Assembly (NCBI RefSeq): GCF_009828065.1
Contig: NZ_WTYK01000008.1
Coordinates: 62,001-126,000, forward strand
Direction: 5' to 3'
DNA length: 64,000 nt
Origin: Croceibacterium soli
GTDB lineage: Bacteria > Pseudomonadota > Alphaproteobacteria > Sphingomonadales > Sphingomonadaceae
In this document: positions 19,050-27,117 of the stretch, in pieces
Layout of the letters: each line of letters begins with the position of its first letter
How positions within the stretch are numbered: position 1 is the first letter of the stretch
Notes under the pieces: model-generated
What the model was told of the DNA's origin: nothing
What the model saw: only the letters and a program-made list of their open reading frames with translations
Database searches by the model: none
Position numbers and translations under genes: made by a program

Positions 19050-19272
19050 TGCAGGCCCCGATCGCTGTCATGGCGTCCGTGCTACCGGGCGATGGTTAAG
19101 CGAAAGCAAAAGGCCCCTGCACTGCCATCATCTTTTCTGACTGCAGGCCGGGCCTTTCGCATTGTTGCACTGGACCGGCGCGCGCGCTGCAGTATGGGGG
19201 CGGCTTGCAACTGAGCTGCGCAGCAGGCCGACGTCCAGCGGCCAGCAGGCCCGGCCCATGGGAGGAAATTGC

Positions 19273-19620
19273 ATGACCATCCGCAGAATCGAGCCGGGCG
19301 CCCGCATGAGCCAGGCCGTAGTCCACGGGAACACCGTCTACCTGGCGGGCCAGGTCGGCGCCCCCGGCGAAAGCGTGGCGGCTCAGACCAAGGCCGTCCT
19401 CGGGCAGATCGACGCGCTGCTCGCCGAAGCCGGCACCGACAAGTCCACGATCCTCTCCGCCACGATCTGGCTGGCGGACATGGCGGACTTCGCGGAGATG
19501 AACAGCGTTTGGGACACCTGGGTCGACATGGCCAATCCGCCCGCCCGCGCTACCGGCGAAGCGAAGCTTGCAGCGCCCGAGTACAAGGTCGAGATCATCG
19601 TAATCGCCGCCCTGGCCTGA
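19273..19620 (+). CDS. RidA family protein
   Basis: 115 residues from the ATG at 19273 after GGAGGAAATTGC. RidA-type proteins hydrolyse reactive enamine/imine intermediates. Family features are VVHGNTVYLAGQVG, QTKAVLGQIDALLAEAG and NPPARATGEAKLA, whose Arg is the position used in catalysis by RidA enzymes. It belongs to one of the divergent RidA subgroups, because the classic C-terminal EIEAIA is replaced by EIIVIAALA. Exact substrate unknown. Confidence 0.9.
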   Translation: MTIRRIEPGARMSQAVVHGNTVYLAGQVGAPGESVAAQTKAVLGQIDALLAEAGTDKSTILSATIWLADMADFAEMNSVWDTWVDMANPPARATGEAKLAAPEYKVEIIVIAALA

Positions 19621-19709
19621 GGCCGGCCTCAAGCCGAGGCGCGCACCGCAAGGCCGGCGTGTAACCTCGATTGCAATCGTGCCGGCGCGGCCTCCACGGC
19701 GGCAGATGT

Positions 19710-19946
19710 TCAGCCGAACATCCGACGAAACCAGCTGCGCTCGTCAGCCGACGGCGGAGTTTGTCCGGACACCTGGAATAGGTAGTTGCCGAGCACGGCC
19801 GCCTGGTTCTTGGTCATGAGCACCCGCAGCACATCGAAATCGTCCGGATCGCCCGCTCTTTGCCGGGTCTGCAGTGCAAGCAGGACCCGGTCGCCGAGAT
19901 CCTGATGATGCCAGCCGACAAGCGCTCCCTGGTTATCCAATGTCAC
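19710..19946 (-). CDS. Small hypothetical protein (78 aa)
   Basis: Start at GTG 19946 after GGGGAG; the frame is open further upstream, but that extension is unlike protein. Contains LLALQTRQRAGDPDDFDVLR and a middle helix, and ends SADERSWFRRMFG. It is mildly acidic with no membrane segment. It lies just outside the tRNA-Arg island and has host-like codon use. No function recognised. Confidence 0.5.
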   Translation of the reverse strand: MTLDNQGALVGWHHQDLGDRVLLALQTRQRAGDPDDFDVLRVLMTKNQAAVLGNYLFQVSGQTPPSADERSWFRRMFG

Positions 19947-20080
19947 CTCCCCTGTTCCTGGAGACGAACGATGCACTCGCAGCGGGAGCGTAAGGTGAGA
20001 TGACCAACAGTGCAAACGCGATCTGACCCACTGGCCGGACGGTAGGCGGTTGAACTTGCACCGGTTCCCGACCAGCGCGT

Positions 20081-20100
20081 CCCATGAAACTACGCATGGG
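20081..20100 (-). terminator. Orphaned hairpin downstream of the old tRNA-Arg 3' end
   Basis: CCCATG and CATGGG close an 8-nt loop a few bases outside the left att repeat. Before the island inserted, this hairpin would have lain just 3' of tRNA-Arg on the minus strand. A role as its terminator or trailer stem is inference. Confidence 0.4.
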
Positions 20101-20105
20101 AAGGC

Positions 20106-20151
20106 TGGCGCGCCCGGCAGGACTCGAACCTGCGGCCCCAAGCTTAGAAGG
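20106..20151. repeat. attL: partial copy of the tRNA-Arg 3' end
   Basis: 46 bp identical to 27148-27193, stopping in the anticodon loop. Only the 3' part of the tRNA is present, so this copy is not functional. A hairpin GAGACGG/CCGTCTC (20181-20203) lies just inside. Confidence 0.93.
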
Positions 20152-20237
20152 GAAAGATCGGGTGCCAAGTGAGACAACCTGAGACGGTGAGTCGCGCCGT
20201 CTCCCTGCATGTGGATCCCTCTAGGTCCCACCGTGTC

Positions 20238-20750
20238 TCAGTGAGTATCGCTCGGACTTGTCCCCGTTGTCCCAGTAGAGTCGTCCGCCCTCGTCCCGAG
20301 TTGAGGACCCATCACGAAAGCCATCCGGGTTATGTCGAAGAGCACGAGCGCATTGAACAACACGATCAGCAGAGCGCCGCCGTTCACTAACGACTGCTGA
20401 GCCGACTGACTTGCGGAGAGGTCCCCTTTTACCACGAGCAAAACGACTGCCGCGACGAACAGGAGGATCAGCGAATAGGCACTTCGGTGAAGCGCGCGCC
20501 GAGCTTTGGGGAAGCTGCCTTTGCTCTTCGCTCGCTCCTCAAGCTTGTTAAGTTCGAAGTGGATGTTCGCCGCCGATCCAAGGGCAATCGTGACCATGAT
20601 TCCGAGCACCGCCAACAAATCGGGGCCGACGAGACTCTTTAGGAAAGTGTTGCGGTCGCTCAGAAGATCAGGGTGCCTGAGTGAGACCAGCAGCCAAGCG
20701 AAGATCGCCAAGAGCATCGTGGAGCGGGCCAGGAGCCTACTCATGGCCAA
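20238..20750 (-). CDS. Island four-helix membrane protein, unknown
   Basis: 170 residues. About four hydrophobic segments (near 8-24, 42-60, 90-108, 123-145; for example LLAVLGIMVTIALG, LILLFVAAVVLLVV and GGALLIVLFNALVLF) surround a basic loop (ERAKSKGSFPKARRALHRSA) predicted in the cytoplasm. The tail is Thr/Ser/Asp-rich. Its start overlaps the end of the gene upstream by 14 bp, so the two are almost certainly translated together. A soluble partner plus a small membrane protein at the end of an island recalls abortive-infection sensor/effector pairs, but no known family is recognised. Confidence 0.75.
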   Translation of the reverse strand: MAMSRLLARSTMLLAIFAWLLVSLRHPDLLSDRNTFLKSLVGPDLLAVLGIMVTIALGSAANIHFELNKLEERAKSKGSFPKARRALHRSAYSLILLFVAAVVLLVVKGDLSASQSAQQSLVNGGALLIVLFNALVLFDITRMAFVMGPQLGTRADDSTGTTGTSPSDTH

Positions 20751-21564
20751 GGATCCTGCTAGCTAGCCTTGCCAGCGCGCTGGCTTTAGTCTCCTCCGGA
20801 ACATCAGGCTCGTCTATTCTGGTTGTAGCCGTTTTGCGGGTTGAGGAGAACGCGCGCCCACGCTTTGACCGTGCACGTATTGTGCCTCCAGCTTTCGAGA
20901 TGTAGTCAACCGCCTCCTTCGTCCGCTTCGTGACCGCATCAAGGCCCTCCTGCGCCTTCAGGATGAGTGTCACCTTCTCAGCGTGCTCCGCTTTCCGGAA
21001 TTGCCGCAGTTCTTCGGAGAGGTCGTCTGATCCGCCGAACATGTTCGGCGGGACGAATTCGAAGGCGAGGTTAGTTATCTCCCCTTCGTGCTTGCGCGCA
21101 TATTGCCAGAAGGACTCCGTATCCGGGATCGGCTCCACCTCTATGTGCCAGTCCGTGTTGGGCAGTTTCGAGTTGATGGTCCGAACCACCTCAGCGATGA
21201 GCCGCTGAGGGCTACCCACGCGCTCGTTCAGAGCGACGGCGGCCTTCTGGCCGTCTCGGTGCTCTCGCGGGTCTATAAGAACTGCAAGGGCCTTCCAGCC
21301 CTGATGTAGCGTGTCGGCGAACCCCTCGTCCGGCGGCAAGTTCTCTGTAGTGGTGAGCTTGCGGCCAATCCGCGCGAGGATCACGTCAGAGCGTGGTTGT
21401 TGCTCATCAGGGACGTAGTGGAACTCGTTGCCGTAATACTCGAAAACCCAACGGTCCAAGAAGACTGCGCGGAGATACTCTTCTCGCGTTCTCCTTGCCT
21501 CGAAGGCGTCGATTTGTTGCCTCTGTAACAAGGACAACCGAAAAAGTTCAAATCGTTCGCGCAT
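20737..21564 (-). CDS. Island soluble protein, unknown (partner of the membrane protein)
   Basis: 275 residues, charged and without membrane segments. Visible pieces are an N-terminal Arg-rich helix (LLQRQQIDAFEARRTREEYL), a mid region ending WHIEVEPIPDTESFWQYARK, then LAFEFVPPNMFGGSDDLSEE and a helix EKVTLILKAQEGLDAVTKRT. A Lys/Arg-rich tail (GTIRARSKRGRAFSSTRK) may contact nucleic acid. The layout loosely recalls DUF4747-type proteins, but I cannot confirm it. It is co-directional with and overlaps the membrane-protein gene. Confidence 0.75.
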   Translation of the reverse strand: MRERFELFRLSLLQRQQIDAFEARRTREEYLRAVFLDRWVFEYYGNEFHYVPDEQQPRSDVILARIGRKLTTTENLPPDEGFADTLHQGWKALAVLIDPREHRDGQKAAVALNERVGSPQRLIAEVVRTINSKLPNTDWHIEVEPIPDTESFWQYARKHEGEITNLAFEFVPPNMFGGSDDLSEELRQFRKAEHAEKVTLILKAQEGLDAVTKRTKEAVDYISKAGGTIRARSKRGRAFSSTRKTATTRIDEPDVPEETKASALARLASRILGHE

Positions 21565-21764
21565 GGGCTCCCCTCTTCGGTCACTATCCTAAGGCTGCGA
21601 CGAACTTCCGCAATGGTAAAGGCGCTGTAGGCACCAGCTAAGCCGATTTCGCTGAACCCGGAGTTCGGCTGGGACATCGATCCGCTGCCCTGCCGCTTTC
21701 CGCTCAGAATAGCGGTCTACCAGTTGTCCCGCATGGGGCCTCGGCAGCTAAATACAATGTGCGA

Positions 21765-22058
21765 ATGTTCGAGATCGAGGGTCCGGTAAAGGCGACAAGC
21801 TCGGTCTCACCAGATGCTGCCGCCAAGGTCCAGCAGAAGGAGAGGCTGACCAGAGAGCGCCTACAGCACTCACGGCAGAAACAGACCGATGCCTTCCGCA
21901 AGTGCCAAGACCGCCAACAAAGGGCGGTCCGGTCGGGGAACCCGGAAGAAGGGAGCGCCGCCAGGCGGTCCTTCAATGCAGCTTCAGGAGAGGCGCATCG
22001 TTCTGAGGCGCGGGCTAAATCTGCTCTGGTGAAAGCGAGCGCCGAACCCGCCGAGTAG
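21765..22058 (+). CDS. Possible small charged protein (97 aa)
   Basis: Open frame from the ATG at 21765 in the 520-bp gap between the divergent-looking island genes. The product is hydrophilic and rich in Gln, Arg, Lys and Ala (RERLQHSRQKQTDAFRK), like a single long helix. No clear ribosome site is seen, and the composition could be chance. Otherwise 21565-22086 holds nothing recognisable. Confidence 0.25.
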   Translation: MFEIEGPVKATSSVSPDAAAKVQQKERLTRERLQHSRQKQTDAFRKCQDRQQRAVRSGNPEEGSAARRSFNAASGEAHRSEARAKSALVKASAEPAE

Positions 22059-22086
22059 CCTCGCCGACGCTCGCCAGTGAAGGTGA

Positions 22087-22299
22087 TTATTCGTCGAGCG
22101 TAAAGCCAAAGTCCTTTGCCTTGTGGCCGTGCTTCGCGAGCAGACGCTCGTTTATCACTTCTTCCCACTCACTGTCATCGACATCGCCATCCGCGCAGAC
22201 GAGCCACGACGGGAGTATCACGTTCGTTTCGCCCGGAAGGCCGTGCCCCTCGGGAGCGTCCCACTCGATATCTGTGATAGCGTAATTGTAACCAGCCAT
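22087..22299 (-). CDS. Small acidic island protein (70 aa)
   Basis: MAGYNYAITDIEWDAPEG start with the strong ribosome site AAAGGAG seven bases before the ATG, which argues for a real gene. Strongly acidic (DGDVDDSEWEEVINE). Small acidic proteins on mobile elements can be DNA mimics or anti-defence factors; that is speculation. The AT-rich 22300-22440 segment upstream probably holds its promoter. Confidence 0.65.
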   Translation of the reverse strand: MAGYNYAITDIEWDAPEGHGLPGETNVILPSWLVCADGDVDDSEWEEVINERLLAKHGHKAKDFGFTLDE

Positions 22300-22418
22300 G
22301 CGAATCTCCTTTCGCTTGAGAAACGCAGCCTATTAATTAGACGAATTGCATGACGTCAACGGCTTTTTACTAATTTAGTTGACTAAACACCTCACCTTTT
22401 ATTTTCGGTTGACTAAAA

Positions 22419-22703
22419 TCATCCAAATCGGAGCCTAAATTCTACCGCATGCGTATCATCATCAAACATGAAAGTAGCCTGTTCACGCTCGCGGTCCGTG
22501 CACCGACTCCATTTGAGTCCTCTCTCCTGCCACATGTTATCACACCAGCCAGTCGCTTCATCTAGCTGCTCCCAGTCCCTTAGGACCACGCAGACGACGA
22601 TGTTTTTTGCCCTCCGCATGAAGATCTTGTCAACGAAGGACCAGTCGAACGGATTCATCGCCATACCAGTAATATATGCGTGGGAAGTCAGGAAATAGAC
22701 CAT
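22419..22703 (-). CDS. Small island protein (94 aa or 81 aa)
   Basis: From the ATG at 22703 it overlaps the end of the Rep-like gene by 16 bp; an in-frame ATG at 22664 would avoid that. Contains WSFVDKIFMRRAKNIVVCVV and LDEATGWCDNMWQERGLKW, and looks like a compact folded domain with conserved Trp/Cys spacing (WCDNMW). Co-directional with the gene upstream, so likely one transcript. Family unknown. Confidence 0.6.
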   Translation of the reverse strand: MVYFLTSHAYITGMAMNPFDWSFVDKIFMRRAKNIVVCVVLRDWEQLDEATGWCDNMWQERGLKWSRCTDREREQATFMFDDDTHAVEFRLRFG

Positions 22704-23578
22704 GTGAATGGCATAGGCTCTATCAACGGCACAGAAGCAGGTTCAACAGGAACTCTAGCCTGCCCAATGCTAAACCTCAAAAGCTCACGTGTGTCGCGCT
22801 GGTAACTGTTCATCCATGCGCACAGGTCAGCTTCCCAGTTCATCGGCCAAGGCATGAACACCTTACCACCCTCCACGTCGGCCTTTAGCTCTACTGTGCA
22901 ACAGAATTTCGTGGCGTAGCCAGCGATGCCCTCAAGGTTGTCCTCGACGCGATTCCAATCGCGCAGCCCGCGCAGGTCCATTTGGGAGGGCAACTCCCAC
23001 ATCGTAGAGAGGCTCTTCTTCACCTCCGCGAGCGGCATGCCGTTGAGGTAGACGATGCTGTGAGAAGTCACGATCCATGTTGGGTCGCTGTAGCGCAGTG
23101 GAATGGCAAGCTCCTCTAGGAGTTGCCTGCGCTGAGGGAAGAGGTAGGCCATGTGCTCAGCGGAGACCGCATCGACTTCGAACCACCCGTTCGCAGCAAA
23201 CCCGTTGAACGGACTGCAAGGGCTTCGCAGCGTGCCTATGCGCTTTCGCATAACGTCGTGGCTCTTGCGCTGGAGATCACCGATCTCCTCGACATCTAGA
23301 GTAGCGGCATGAACCAGCGTGAGGAGTCCGAGGTCTTCATTATCGGCTCCCGTGAACGCACGCACAGCGCGCGCGCCCTCTCGGCTCCCCATGCGCCGAC
23401 GACAGTCGGGACAGCCAGGGGAGCCACACTCGTAACGACCCTTCCACTTGGAGCCGCAACTGGAATACTCCGCAGACAAGGCGTCAGCAGCGGCTGACCG
23501 CCGGTCGCGTAGTGCCTGCCGCAGGCGAGCGAAGCGCTCACGCCCCGTAGCCTTTAGAATGCCGTCCCACTCCATCAC
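22688..23578 (-). CDS. Rep-like protein of the island, putative HUH-type replication initiator
   Basis: 296 residues. The N-terminal part has a Cys cluster (YECGSPGCPDCRRRMGSR) like those in rolling-circle Rep proteins. LLTLVHAATL could be motif 1. SHSIVYLNG could be a degenerate metal motif with only one His. AGYATKFCC has the Tyr-x-x-Lys arrangement of the catalytic motif. If right, it nicks DNA to start replication of the excised element. The metal motif is atypical, so a divergent or inactive Rep, or another Zn-protein, remains possible. Confidence 0.45.
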   Translation of the reverse strand: MMEWDGILKATGRERFARLRQALRDRRSAAADALSAEYSSCGSKWKGRYECGSPGCPDCRRRMGSREGARAVRAFTGADNEDLGLLTLVHAATLDVEEIGDLQRKSHDVMRKRIGTLRSPCSPFNGFAANGWFEVDAVSAEHMAYLFPQRRQLLEELAIPLRYSDPTWIVTSHSIVYLNGMPLAEVKKSLSTMWELPSQMDLRGLRDWNRVEDNLEGIAGYATKFCCTVELKADVEGGKVFMPWPMNWEADLCAWMNSYQRDTRELLRFSIGQARVPVEPASVPLIEPMPFTWSIS

Positions 23579-23655
23579 GCGCCCACTCCGCTGTTCCCGC
23601 GGGTATTTAGGCGTGCTCTCAGTGGTGCGCCGATTGAGTATACTGTTCTGGCGGC

Positions 23656-23684
23656 AACACGAGTGTTCGGTTTTTGTTCCGAAT
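23656..23684. promoter_or_regulatory. Two palindromes before the serine recombinase gene
   Basis: AACACGAGTGTT (23656-23667) and TTCGG-N8-CCGAA (23667-23684) lie side by side, just upstream of a TTGACA box (23689-23694). They could be recombinase or repressor sites controlling the divergent rep and recombinase genes. Confidence 0.4.
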
Positions 23685-23748
23685 TGTGTTGACAGTACGA
23701 CCCTAGCGGAACATGCCTATTGGGTCTTAGAAGAAAATGGAACAATAG

Positions 23749-24294
23749 ATGCTCGTTGGATACGCTAGGGTCAGCAGCACTGGTCAGGACCTTGCCGTCC
23801 AAGAAGAAGCGCTGCGTTCGGCTGGATGTGATCGGATTTTCAGCGAGAAACGCTCTGGGAGAAGCGCCTCGGATCGGCCTGCCTTGCAAGAGGCTATCGA
23901 GTTCGCGAGGTCCGGGGACACCATTCTGGTCACTCGGCTCGACCGGTGGGCGAGGTCCACCCAAGACCTGCACAATCTGCTCGCTCGGCTGGACGAGAAA
24001 GGTGTCGGCTTCACTTGTCTCGCCCAGAGCGGGGTGGACACAACAAACAGCACCGGCAAGCTGGTGCTGGCGATCCTCGGCGCTGTCGCAGCCTTCGAAA
24101 CTGATCTTCGTGCCGAACGTCAGCGTGAAGGCATCGCGAAGGCTCGTGAGGTGCCCGGCAAATATCGCGGTCGCTCGCCAAGCATCAACTACGCGCAAGT
24201 TCGAAAGCTGCATGACAAGGGTGTGTCGCCGAGCGAGATCGCTGCTCTGCTTCAGATCGGAAGGACAAGTGTTTATCGGGCTTTGAAGTGCTAA
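23749..24294 (+). CDS. Serine recombinase (resolvase/invertase family)
   Basis: 181 residues, standard small-resolvase length. The catalytic Ser is in GYARVSSTGQDL (about residue 9). The Arg pair in LVTRLDRWARSTQDL, and LAILGAVAAFETDLRAERQREGI (E-helix), lead into a C-terminal helix-turn-helix (VSPSEIAALLQIGRTSVYRAL). Divergent from the Rep-like gene. Either resolves element multimers or inverts a local segment. Confidence 0.93.
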   Translation: MLVGYARVSSTGQDLAVQEEALRSAGCDRIFSEKRSGRSASDRPALQEAIEFARSGDTILVTRLDRWARSTQDLHNLLARLDEKGVGFTCLAQSGVDTTNSTGKLVLAILGAVAAFETDLRAERQREGIAKAREVPGKYRGRSPSINYAQVRKLHDKGVSPSEIAALLQIGRTSVYRALKC

Positions 24295-24477
24295 GGGCCG
24301 TCCAGCAATCGGCATGCTGCGCAAGGTAAGGAATCGCTTCATTTCAAGCTTATGCGGGATCGCGGCGCAAAAAGTCGAAATTGAAATGAGGTCTCGTGCT
24401 CAATTGCCGCGTCGGAATTCACGCTTTTCGCCGCTGTTCCAGTTGACCTTTCTTGCTGGGCGACTGACAGCGAGCCC

Positions 24478-25482
24478 ATGAGCGAAGACAACTATGACCG
24501 CATCTGGAAGGCGCTGCATCCGGAGACAGACAGGCAGGTCACGCGTATCCGCCAGGATGGCACTCGATTTGTGCACTACACCAGTGCGGAGAGCGCGGTC
24601 GCAATCCTTCGGTCCGGGCGCATGCTACTTCGAAATTCATCGCTCTTGAACGATTTCTCCGAGGTTGAGCATGGCAGGGCCTGTTTGGCTCACGCCCAGC
24701 TTAACTCCTCCGCTGGCGAGAAGCTGAACTCCCTCATGTGCGGTGTGCAAGCCGACCTGCCCGACCTCTTCGCGCAGACCTACAGCCAAATATTCTCTGC
24801 GATGAAAAGTGACACTTATCTCCTGTCAGTGTCGGAGCATGGTGATCGGGAACACGGCGACGAATTCGAAGACGAGTTCGGGCGACTCTCCATGTGGCGA
24901 GCTTACGCAAACCGTAACGGTGTCGCCTTCGTGTTCAATAACTCACCGTTTGTGACGGAGAGCAATGCGCTGAATGCATTCACAAGCCCGGTAGTGTACG
25001 CAACCCCAGAATCTTTCGAGCCACATTTCGCGGAAGTGGTAGATGGGCTGGAATCGTGCATGGACATTGTCGCACCACTAGGCGGTGCCTTTCTTCTAGA
25101 GCTTCTCATCGGCGCGTTCAGGTTCGCAACTCAATCAACGAAGCACCCTGCTTTTCGTGAGGAACGAGAATGGCGGATCATTTATAACCCTACTATGCTC
25201 CGGTCCGACCCGCCGGTTTGGCAACAGCAGCTTGAACGAGTTCCGGAGGACATCAGGACTATAGGCGGAGTGCCACAGCGCGTTCACGCGATTCCGTTCA
25301 AAAACTATCCTGATGAGGGGTTCGTAGGCGCGACGATACCCGAAATACTGGACCGGGTCCTGGTTGGCCCCTCTCCTGACGCCCACGCCATTGCTCAAGC
25401 TTTGATCGCCGAACTGAAATCTGTCGGTGTATTCGACGCAGTGGACAGAGTGATCCTCACCAACATTCCTCTGCGCACCTGA
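24478..25482 (+). CDS. DUF2971 domain-containing protein
   Basis: 334 residues. DUF2971 signatures are VHYTSAESAVAILRSGRMLL, SLLNDFSEVEHG, a MWRAYANRNGVAFVF strand and the FREEREWRII motif near residue 225. The family has no settled biochemical role; it is often found on islands and near defence genes. The 183-bp gap before it (24295-24477) shows only AT-richer sequence, likely its promoter. Confidence 0.82.
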   Translation: MSEDNYDRIWKALHPETDRQVTRIRQDGTRFVHYTSAESAVAILRSGRMLLRNSSLLNDFSEVEHGRACLAHAQLNSSAGEKLNSLMCGVQADLPDLFAQTYSQIFSAMKSDTYLLSVSEHGDREHGDEFEDEFGRLSMWRAYANRNGVAFVFNNSPFVTESNALNAFTSPVVYATPESFEPHFAEVVDGLESCMDIVAPLGGAFLLELLIGAFRFATQSTKHPAFREEREWRIIYNPTMLRSDPPVWQQQLERVPEDIRTIGGVPQRVHAIPFKNYPDEGFVGATIPEILDRVLVGPSPDAHAIAQALIAELKSVGVFDAVDRVILTNIPLRT

Positions 25483-25503
25483 CCTTTTCGGTCGGTACGA
25501 TTG

Positions 25504-25686
25504 TCAGTATGCGCGCCGAGGTAGACTCGCGATGAATTCGTCAATCTCTGCTTCAACCCAGCGAAGGCTGCGCCTATAAGCCTCCACCGGCTTCGGGAAT
25601 TTCCGTGTGGGGTCAGTGCGCCATCGAAATAGCGTCTGTCGGCTGACTTGGAGCTTCTTACGAAGCTGGGGCTCTGTGATTAGCAT
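25504..25686 (-). CDS. AlpA family regulator / excisionase-like protein
   Basis: 60 residues with a winged-helix DNA-binding start (TEPQLRKKLQVSRQTLFRWR) and the FPKPVEAYRRSLRWVEAEIDEFI end typical of AlpA. AlpA proteins activate excision of integrase islands. Begins 7 bp after the integrase stop on the same strand, so they are likely cotranscribed. Confidence 0.9.
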   Translation of the reverse strand: MLITEPQLRKKLQVSRQTLFRWRTDPTRKFPKPVEAYRRSLRWVEAEIDEFIASLPRRAY

Positions 25687-25693
25687 CCCTATC

Positions 25694-27052
25694 TTATACC
25701 TGATTCGGAGTGCCGAAGTCGAAATTGTCGTTCGCTGCCAGAGACGAATCTTTGGAACTGCCGGTCGCCTTCGCTTTCAACTCGTCGAGCCAGTCGTTCC
25801 AGAGAAGAAGCGCCGCTCGCTTCTGCGGATAGCTGTCGTGGAAGTCGTAGTGCCTGCCCCGCACCGTCACATCCTTGTGGTTAAGTAGGCGGTCGCGCGT
25901 GTCCGCTGAAACTTTCGGGCTCTCATCCTTATTGCGGAAGAATTTGACCTCGCCAGCCAGGAGCGTGGTCGCCGTTGTCCGAAGGTCATGTAGGGTCCAA
26001 TACTCCGGTCGCGAGGGGTCATTGTAGTCATAGGCGTAGCCTGCCTCGCTCGCGATCCGGTTCATCGCCTGCCGTAAACGAGCAATGGGCTTGCTGGTTG
26101 GGAACACCGGCAGGATGCGGGCCTCCGGGACGTCGGGCCGCTCGCCGAAGAGCGCGAGAACTGACGGATGAAGCCACAGGAGGTTCGGAGTGCTGTTCTT
26201 GGTCTCAGGGACGATCAAGCGATCTCCTTTGACCCAGTCCCAACGAGCCCAATACACCTCGCCCCGGCGAGCGACGAGCCGTAGCAGGCCCTCGATTGCT
26301 CGCGCGTGTAGATCGCTCTGATCGTTCCAGCGCGTTGTTCCCATCTCGGATAGCGCTCGAAAAAGCCACACTATCTCGTGCGGCTCTAGCCAACGGTCCC
26401 GCGGCTTCTCGTGCCTGAGGGGCTTCGGTACCTCAGTCATTGGATTGGCCGTGAGTTTCGTTTCGAGCAACGGTCTACCCTCTCGTCTGCACCACTGGAA
26501 GAAGGTCATGAGATTAGTATGGAGTCGGTTAGCCCCAACCCCCTTGCCATTAGGCCGCTTCCTGAGGGCGTCGAACTTGGCCCGCACAGCAACAGCCAGT
26601 TCGTCCGCCGTTACATCGCTGATGGGCTGAGATCGCAAGCCGGGAGGCAGGTCCTTCTCCATTAGCCGCCACCGTTCTTTCACCACGGCTTCCGTTAGGT
26701 TCGGGCTCACATCCGCCATATAAAGCCGATAGCAATCTTCGAGCGTCTGAGCCGCCCGCCACGACGATGGGCTAATTGGCAAAGCTGCCGCTACCGTGTT
26801 CGGGACCTCACCTCTTGCCGCTTTGATGGAGAGCGCGGCCTCGCGAGCTTGACGGAGCGATACCTGATGTTGGAGGGCTCCGAAGTCTCCAAGCTTCCGC
26901 CTTTTTCCGCCGTATCTCGATTGGAACGATATCGCTCCAGATGGCTGCACGATGATATAGAGCGGGTAATACCCATCTTTGATTTCGTACCGCTTGTTCC
27001 TCGGTTTCAGTGCCCGCACCTGTTGGTCAGTAAGCCCGTGAATGATGCTCAT
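25694..27052 (-). CDS. Tyrosine recombinase / integrase of the island
   Basis: 452 residues. N-terminal arm-binding/SAM-like part with ADELAVAVRAKFDAL, then the catalytic domain. The first Arg is in LVARRGEVYWARWDWV, the HxxR box is LHDLRTTATTLL, and LLNHKDVTVRGRHYDFHDSY supplies the second His-type position and the Tyr nucleophile. It starts 96 bp from tRNA-Arg, the target. Typical of tRNA-targeting P4-like integrases. Confidence 0.95.
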   Translation of the reverse strand: MSIIHGLTDQQVRALKPRNKRYEIKDGYYPLYIIVQPSGAISFQSRYGGKRRKLGDFGALQHQVSLRQAREAALSIKAARGEVPNTVAAALPISPSSWRAAQTLEDCYRLYMADVSPNLTEAVVKERWRLMEKDLPPGLRSQPISDVTADELAVAVRAKFDALRKRPNGKGVGANRLHTNLMTFFQWCRREGRPLLETKLTANPMTEVPKPLRHEKPRDRWLEPHEIVWLFRALSEMGTTRWNDQSDLHARAIEGLLRLVARRGEVYWARWDWVKGDRLIVPETKNSTPNLLWLHPSVLALFGERPDVPEARILPVFPTSKPIARLRQAMNRIASEAGYAYDYNDPSRPEYWTLHDLRTTATTLLAGEVKFFRNKDESPKVSADTRDRLLNHKDVTVRGRHYDFHDSYPQKRAALLLWNDWLDELKAKATGSSKDSSLAANDNFDFGTPNQV

Positions 27053-27075
27053 TAGTCGTGATCTTGTCCCTGCCT

Positions 27076-27102
27076 TGTCCCGGAAGGATACCAGCCGGGA
27101 CA
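27076..27102. promoter_or_regulatory. Inverted repeat between integrase and tRNA-Arg
   Basis: TGTCCCGG (27076-27083) pairs with CCGGGACA (27095-27102). A TTGTCCC doublet overlaps it at 27063-27081 and a similar doublet lies at 20257-20273 near the other end. Candidate integrase arm sites or promoter operator. Confidence 0.45.
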
Positions 27103-27117
27103 GCCAAGAGTCGAAAT

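Noticed and set aside
20101-20160. Second tRNA-Arg gene
   Set aside because: Only the 3' half is present (acceptor 3' strand, T-arm and part of the anticodon arm), so it is an att duplicate, not a tRNA gene.
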